This document shows positions 55,350-59,557 of a DNA stretch of 59,557 nucleotides, piece by piece (the stretch's first letter is position 1; each line of letters opens with the position of its first letter). A model generated the notes under the pieces. That model searched no databases and was not told the origin of the DNA. It saw only the letters and a list, made by a program, of their open reading frames with translations. The position numbers and the translations under genes were made by a program. This stretch comes from a virus. The stretch spans positions 1 through 59,557 of the IMG/VR virus record IMGVR_UViG_3300043331_000269, one strand, 5' to 3'.

Positions 55350-56360
55350 ATGAACCTGCCGGCGGCGATAGACGCGATTCTGGAGCACACGCTAGAGGTC
55401 GATCCACGCGACTTCAACGCTATCCGTCTGCGCCGCCGAGTCTGGCTCCGTGCCATCGAGTACCTGCAGGAAATCTGGGACTCCTGGGACTGGGAGTTCC
55501 GGTACAAGGTGGACGAGCCGCTCGTCCTGCCCAGCGGAGACAACGAAGTCACCGCTCCGGCGGACTTCCACTCCATCGCCTACGAAGGGGCGATGTGGAT
55601 TCCGGCTCAGAGGACTCCGGTGCTCGAGCGGCCCGCCAACTGGCTCATGGAGTATCGACGTCGCAATCCGACCGTCTCGGGCTTCCCGGAATACTTCGCC
55701 GCGTTCGGCGCCGACTCAGACGGGCTAGCTGTGCTTCGCTTCGACAAGCTGGCGGGCGGCGACGTCACGCTCCAGATGGACTACGAGCGCCGCCCTCCGA
55801 TCCTGACCGACCGCCCGGACGACCTGACGGCCGTAGTGAACACGGGCGGAGTGTCCACGTTCACCGCTGGCGTGTACCAGTGGGAGCTGGTCTACGAGAG
55901 CGCAGAGGGTGAATCCATGCCCTCCGATCCAGTCTCGACCACGATCACGAACGCTCTCACGGACACCATCACGTTGACCATCCCCAAGGCTCCTACGTGG
56001 GCCAGGATCGTCTCGAAGAACCTGTACGGTACTGAGGTGGACGGATCAACCTTCCGCCTGCACACCGACGATATCGACCCTGACGAGGAGACGCTCACCC
56101 TGACCGCTCCGGTGTCAGGGGCGGCGGCGGAGATCGGGACTACATCCTCCGGCCTGGAACGTCTCCCGGAGGGCCTCTTCGGCGTGCTCCTGGAGGGCCT
56201 CAAGGTCGCCATGGCGTACGACGAGGGCGACTCTCGGTCCGGCGGAGAAGCTGAGGGCAGGTTCCGCAAGCGTCTGGGACGGTTCAAGCGGGAGTCTCCA
56301 GCGTACGAGCGAAAGGCACGTATCGGGGACCTCGGGATTCCTTCGTATCGAATGCACTAG
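55350..56360 (+). CDS. Head-tail adaptor candidate with inserted Ig-like domain
   Basis: 336 residues, ATG behind GGAG. N-terminal helices (FNAIRLRRRVWLRAIEYLQE, IWDSWDWEF), then LPSGDNEVTAPADFHSIAYE and RPANWLMEYRRRNPTVSGFP as in podoviral adaptor/connector proteins. An FnIII or Ig-like insert (QWELVYESAEGESMPSDPVS to about residue 255) comes before C-terminal helices (LLEGLKVAMAYDEGDSRSGG). It likely docks to the portal. Confidence 0.62.
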   Translation: MNLPAAIDAILEHTLEVDPRDFNAIRLRRRVWLRAIEYLQEIWDSWDWEFRYKVDEPLVLPSGDNEVTAPADFHSIAYEGAMWIPAQRTPVLERPANWLMEYRRRNPTVSGFPEYFAAFGADSDGLAVLRFDKLAGGDVTLQMDYERRPPILTDRPDDLTAVVNTGGVSTFTAGVYQWELVYESAEGESMPSDPVSTTITNALTDTITLTIPKAPTWARIVSKNLYGTEVDGSTFRLHTDDIDPDEETLTLTAPVSGAAAEIGTTSSGLERLPEGLFGVLLEGLKVAMAYDEGDSRSGGEAEGRFRKRLGRFKRESPAYERKARIGDLGIPSYRMH

Positions 56361-56368
56361 GAGAGACC

Positions 56369-57058
56369 ATGCTTCGCCGATTCCTGTTCCTCGTCCTGCT
56401 GGCTCTCCCTGCTGCCGTCCAGGCCCAGGTCAGCCAGTACATCTCGGTCCTGAGATACGACCTCGCCTCCACGTCGGTCATCTACTGCTCTGGCGGCCAG
56501 GGGTGGGTGCAGGGGACGTCTACCGTGTCCACGTCCGGCTCGTCTACGACCCTGACGGCAGCCTCTGACGGCGCGTTCGACGGCCTGGCTGCGGGGGACT
56601 CCATCTTCGTAGCGGGAGTGTTCCGACGCATCGATGCAGTGGGCTCTGGGACGTCCCTGACGCTCTCCAGCGCTATCGACACAACGGCTACGGGGTGGAG
56701 GTACATCCACTACGTCTGTGGGTCCGGGGCGGACGCTGGAGCGTTCACGATCGCCAACGGCACGATCTCCACGCTGGTCGCTGAGATCGTGACCATGACG
56801 GCTACGAGCATCGACGTCCGCTACGAGTGCCGTACGAACACGCCTGACGCTGGCTGGGTGGTGGTCTATCCCTCGGCCGGGAACAACGAGTGCGGAGCTG
56901 GCACGGAGGCGTCGGGCTACTGCCAGTTCACCGCTGCGGCATCTCTCGCGCTCGTTGTGGACGAGGTATGGAACCAGTGCCGCATCGGACTGAAGATCAA
57001 CACGGACACCGCCGGAGCGGAGTCGATCAACCTCTACGCCATGACGAGGACGAAGTGA
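56369..57058 (+). CDS. Beta-rich virion protein with Sec signal peptide
   Basis: 229 residues, ATG behind AGGAGA. Signal peptide MLRRFLFLVLLALPAAVQA with an AxA cleavage site before QVSQY. The rest is a beta-strand-rich Ser/Thr/Gly protein with six to eight Cys, suggesting disulphides. Export of a protein in the spike operon is unexpected; it could be a cell-surface protein rather than a virion part. Confidence 0.65.
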   Translation: MLRRFLFLVLLALPAAVQAQVSQYISVLRYDLASTSVIYCSGGQGWVQGTSTVSTSGSSTTLTAASDGAFDGLAAGDSIFVAGVFRRIDAVGSGTSLTLSSAIDTTATGWRYIHYVCGSGADAGAFTIANGTISTLVAEIVTMTATSIDVRYECRTNTPDAGWVVVYPSAGNNECGAGTEASGYCQFTAAASLALVVDEVWNQCRIGLKINTDTAGAESINLYAMTRTK

Positions 57059-58122
57059 TGCGGAAGCCTACGAAGGCGCTGGTTGCGGTCCTGCTCTGCG
57101 CGGCCGTGTCGGTCGATGCGGACGTGGTGCGGACGAGAGGTGGTGGGTCGGCCACGGCCGCAGCCGTCACGCCCGGAACTACGACCGTCACCGGTTGCCA
57201 GAACCGCGTGATCTACGGGGACAACTCGCAGGTGCTGAACTGCGAGGCGGCGCTGGGGTACACGGCGAGCACGGACACTCTGACCGCCGGTACCTACGTA
57301 GCCGGGATCGGCGCGCTCGCGACGCCCAGTTATGCCTTCGCGGGCTTTCTAGGGACCGGCTTTTCCACACCGGCCGGCGAGCTGGACATGTCGATCGTGG
57401 GCACTCACCGTGCCCGTTTGAACAGCAACGGCTTCGTAACAACAGGCCGGTATGGATTCGGAGCTACCCCGGCGACCGGCGACACGTTCATGCTCCGGGA
57501 GGGCGTAGGCATTGTTGAGCATGGCGTGGATGCGAATGCCGCTCCTACCCCACAGACGATCAAGGCGCACGACGGCATAGTGGGCACCGACGTTGCCGGT
57601 GCGAACCTAACGTTGGCTGGAGGCCGTGGAACTGGAGCTGGAACCGCCAGCGATCTCCTGCTTCAAACCGGCACCGCGCTCGGCACCGGAACGACGGCAC
57701 AGGCGCTCGTCACGCGCAACCACATTGAGGGGGGCTTCCGCGCTCTGGTGGACGCCACCGCGACCACTGTCTTTACTGTCACCACCGGAAATGACGTTGC
57801 GTGCTCAGGCACGGCCGAGGTGACGGTCGAGGCGCAGGATGGCACGGACGTCCAGGCCACGCGCGCGGTGATCTCGTGGGCCGCCGTGGACACTACAGCT
57901 GGTGCGGGCGGTGAGGCGTGCGCGTCAGGACTCATCGGCACCAACGTTTCCGCGGCATCCTCGGGCACCCTGACGGTTACCACCGACGCGACCACCGGCA
58001 CGGACCTCTGCAATGTCCGAGTCACCGCCACCGGCAGCCTGACAGAGACGGTCGGGCCGCGGGCCCGGTATCAGGTGCGCATGGACCCGGGTTCCTCCAC
58101 TTGCGCGATCAACCCGCAGTGA
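57058..58122 (+). CDS. Fibre-like protein with Sec signal peptide
   Basis: 354 residues, ATG in TGATG. Signal RKPTKALVAVLLCAAVSVDA, then a fibre-type body: GCQNRVIYGDNSQVLNCEAA, repeats of Thr/Gly/Ala strands and GANLTLAGGRGTGAGTASDL, which is common in phage fibres. The C-terminal domain (about 240-354) has four Cys. Second of three exported products in a row. Confidence 0.67.
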   Translation: MRKPTKALVAVLLCAAVSVDADVVRTRGGGSATAAAVTPGTTTVTGCQNRVIYGDNSQVLNCEAALGYTASTDTLTAGTYVAGIGALATPSYAFAGFLGTGFSTPAGELDMSIVGTHRARLNSNGFVTTGRYGFGATPATGDTFMLREGVGIVEHGVDANAAPTPQTIKAHDGIVGTDVAGANLTLAGGRGTGAGTASDLLLQTGTALGTGTTAQALVTRNHIEGGFRALVDATATTVFTVTTGNDVACSGTAEVTVEAQDGTDVQATRAVISWAAVDTTAGAGGEACASGLIGTNVSAASSGTLTVTTDATTGTDLCNVRVTATGSLTETVGPRARYQVRMDPGSSTCAINPQ

Positions 58123-59171
58123 AGTGGCTCATCCTCGCCGTCTTGGCCCTTATCGGGCCAGCCGTCGCCCAAGCAGCCGGGACTCTCGGCTACGCGAATG
58201 TTCGTGACTACGGTGCCGTAGGGAACGGATTGACCGACGACTGGGCAGCCATCCAGAACGTCATCGATAACGTAGTGGCTGACCGTGGCACCGTCTACTT
58301 CCCCGCTGGCGACTACGTGATCTCGCAGACGATCAACTGCGGCACGCGCGCCTTCAACTTCCGCGGCGACGGCCGCGGGATGCCCTACAACACGTACACG
58401 GGTGGCACCTTCATCCGCGGGAACTTCTCCGGCCCGCTGATCCAGAGCTTCTACCCGGCCGGGATGCTATCGATTCAGGACATGGCCTTTGCCAACTGGA
58501 GCGGGACCGGTCGCGGGTTGCTGCTCTCTGGCTCGAACGTGGCGCTCCTGCGCGTCTCCGTCAACGCCTACAAGGCGATCGAGATGGCGCCGAGCGCCTT
58601 CACGGCGTCGATGCAGCAGATCGTCGTCCGCTGGGCCGGCAACTCCGTGGGATCGGTGGGCATCGCCATCCGAGGGCACGCCCTCTTGCACGGCGCCGAC
58701 ATCGTGGGGTTCGACGTCGGGCTCCGAGCCTGCGGGATCGGCAACGACATCCGCTCGCTGCGCGTCGAGGTCAACCGGACGGGGATCGAGCTTGGCGTCA
58801 ACCCGGACGGCACGAACAACACCTTTCTGGCGAGCACGCTGGAGAGCGTGAGCATGGAAGCGAACGACTACGGCATCGTGGTCCGCGTAGGCACGTCCTC
58901 GGCCATCCGAAACGTGCTGATCCAAGGTACCGTCAACAGCCCATCGGCAGGCTCCAAGGCGGGGCTCGTGGTCGGCCATTCCCAGTGGGTCCACTACGAA
59001 CAGATCATCACGAGCAACACCTTCAGCGAAGGCGCCATCCGCATCCTGCCCTCAGTCCCGACTACGACGCCCGTCCGCTTCACGCTCTGCGTGGCCGGCA
59101 ACCAGCACGCGACGGCCCCGAAGTGGGACTATGCGCCCTGGCCGCTGCTCGTCCTGGAGCAGTGCTCTTGA
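58119..59171 (+). CDS. Pectate-lyase-fold spike-like protein with Sec signal peptide
   Basis: 350 residues from GTG (GTGA coupling). Signal KWLILAVLALIGPAVAQA, then GYANVRDYGAVGNGLTDDWA and AIQNVIDN, the start of the pectate-lyase superfamily beta-helix used by tailspikes, RGTVYFPAGDYVISQTINCG next. The helix runs to about residue 300. It should bind or cut surface polysaccharide. A tailspike with a signal peptide is unusual; it may be released to strip host glycans. Confidence 0.78.
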   Translation: MKWLILAVLALIGPAVAQAAGTLGYANVRDYGAVGNGLTDDWAAIQNVIDNVVADRGTVYFPAGDYVISQTINCGTRAFNFRGDGRGMPYNTYTGGTFIRGNFSGPLIQSFYPAGMLSIQDMAFANWSGTGRGLLLSGSNVALLRVSVNAYKAIEMAPSAFTASMQQIVVRWAGNSVGSVGIAIRGHALLHGADIVGFDVGLRACGIGNDIRSLRVEVNRTGIELGVNPDGTNNTFLASTLESVSMEANDYGIVVRVGTSSAIRNVLIQGTVNSPSAGSKAGLVVGHSQWVHYEQIITSNTFSEGAIRILPSVPTTTPVRFTLCVAGNQHATAPKWDYAPWPLLVLEQCS

Positions 59172-59185
59172 GGCAGCTTCTCCGC

Positions 59186-59551
59186 CTAGCGGCCCGCTAC
59201 GCGCAGGTTGTTCTGGACCGCGTACGCCATCAGTCCGCCAGCCAGGATGCGGAACACCCACCGGCCCTTGCGGTGCTTTCGGAGTCGGTGGTCGACTTCC
59301 GCAGCTACCGCGCACGTACCGACTCCCCAAGCGGCACGTCCGGCCGTGGTCTGCATCCCGGGCAGGCGGTTGGTCTCGTAGGCGACGGGGTTCTTGGCAA
59401 AGGCGAGTTCGGTGCTCGCAAGGTCTGCTGCCTTCAGCCCGCAGTGGAACGAGTACGCTTTCGTGCGGTCCCCAGCCTCCGCCGGAGTGGCGACGGACGC
59501 CAGGGCCCACGTCAGAGCCGCTCCGATAGCCAGCCTCTTCGCCTTGCTCAT
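59186..59551 (-). CDS. Exported protein of reversed cassette
   Basis: 121 residues. Signal peptide KRLAIGAALTWALASVATPAEA, cleaved before GDRTK. The mature part has FHCGLKAADLASTELAFAKN, one more Cys, and a C-terminal hydrophobic helix (FRILAGGLMAYAVQNNLRVA). Expressed from promoter 266-294 through the circular join. Converges on the spike gene. A surface or periplasmic effector, such as superinfection exclusion, is a reasonable inference. Confidence 0.7.
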   Translation of the reverse strand: MSKAKRLAIGAALTWALASVATPAEAGDRTKAYSFHCGLKAADLASTELAFAKNPVAYETNRLPGMQTTAGRAAWGVGTCAVAAEVDHRLRKHRKGRWVFRILAGGLMAYAVQNNLRVAGR

Positions 59552-59557
59552 AGGTCG
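59500..59557. repeat. Terminal direct repeat, copy 2
   Basis: Exact copy of bases 1-58. Joining the ends restores the minus-strand gene order across the junction: the gene ending at 49 overlaps, by ATGA, the ATG of the gene running to 59186. This supports true circularity. Confidence 0.93.

Noticed and set aside
1-59557. Diversity-generating retroelement, CRISPR array or integrase
   Set aside because: No reverse transcriptase motif, no regularly spaced repeats and no tyrosine or serine recombinase were found on either strand.

Overview
The window is a complete, circular-mapping genome of a tailed phage, most likely a podovirus. The first 58 bases are repeated exactly at the end (59500-59557), so the unique molecule is about 59.5 kb. 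Sequence is GC-rich, genes are tightly packed, and stop/start overlaps (ATGA, GTGA, TGATG, some TTGA) are the rule. No integrase, DNA polymerase, RNA polymerase, helicase or rRNA gene is visible. The host is unresolved. Many GTG/TTG starts, TANNNT-type -10 boxes and apparently leaderless messages are common in Actinobacteria and Deinococcus. Lipoprotein and Sec/Tat-type export signals, and a Cys-rich Pro/Thr-linker lipoprotein resembling those of Myxococcota, point elsewhere.

Layout. (1) Plus strand, 40.5-59.2 kb and continuing over the circular join to 0.3-12.0 kb: virion genes. They run portal, small genes, scaffold, major capsid protein, a decoration-like protein, a DUF115-like glycosyltransferase, head-tail adaptor, three fibre/spike-type proteins with Sec signal peptides, two tail proteins, several internal-virion or ejection candidates, a 1695-residue ejection protein with an HETFH zincin motif, and a fibre. 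(2) Between spike (59171) and tail gene (312) sits a short minus-strand cassette (59551 to 59186, plus 246 to 49) with its own strong promoter. (3) Minus strand 36.9 to 23.4 kb: early region of many small CxxC proteins, an ERF annealing protein, a NinB-like protein, a NinG-like nuclease, an O-like initiator and a G39P-like helicase loader. (4) Minus strand 23.4 to 12.0 kb: late-type block with CHAP-type endolysin, lipoproteins, holin, small and large terminase, a tRNA-like RNA and a GroES co-chaperonin. (5) Plus strand 37.0-40.5 kb: divergent arm with HTH proteins leading into the portal operon.

Regulation. At least six promoters share TTGACY or TTGCGC, a 17-base spacer and usually TAGATT. 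Several place the first codon, or the first base of the tRNA-like RNA, 6-9 bases after the -10, so their messages should be leaderless. In some, the spacer is a palindrome, suggesting one phage operator/promoter system. A second class has extended -10 boxes (TGnTAGAAT or TGnTAGACT).

Most notable: an 810-base gene-free stretch at 45912-46721 that looks like a large structured RNA with its own promoter; a 150-base tRNA-Leu-like RNA with perfect stems but altered loops and a hugely enlarged variable arm; and a candidate small RNA at 27.5 kb that carries the anti-Shine-Dalgarno sequence and ends in a good terminator. These are read from sequence and base pairing only; no database search was possible.
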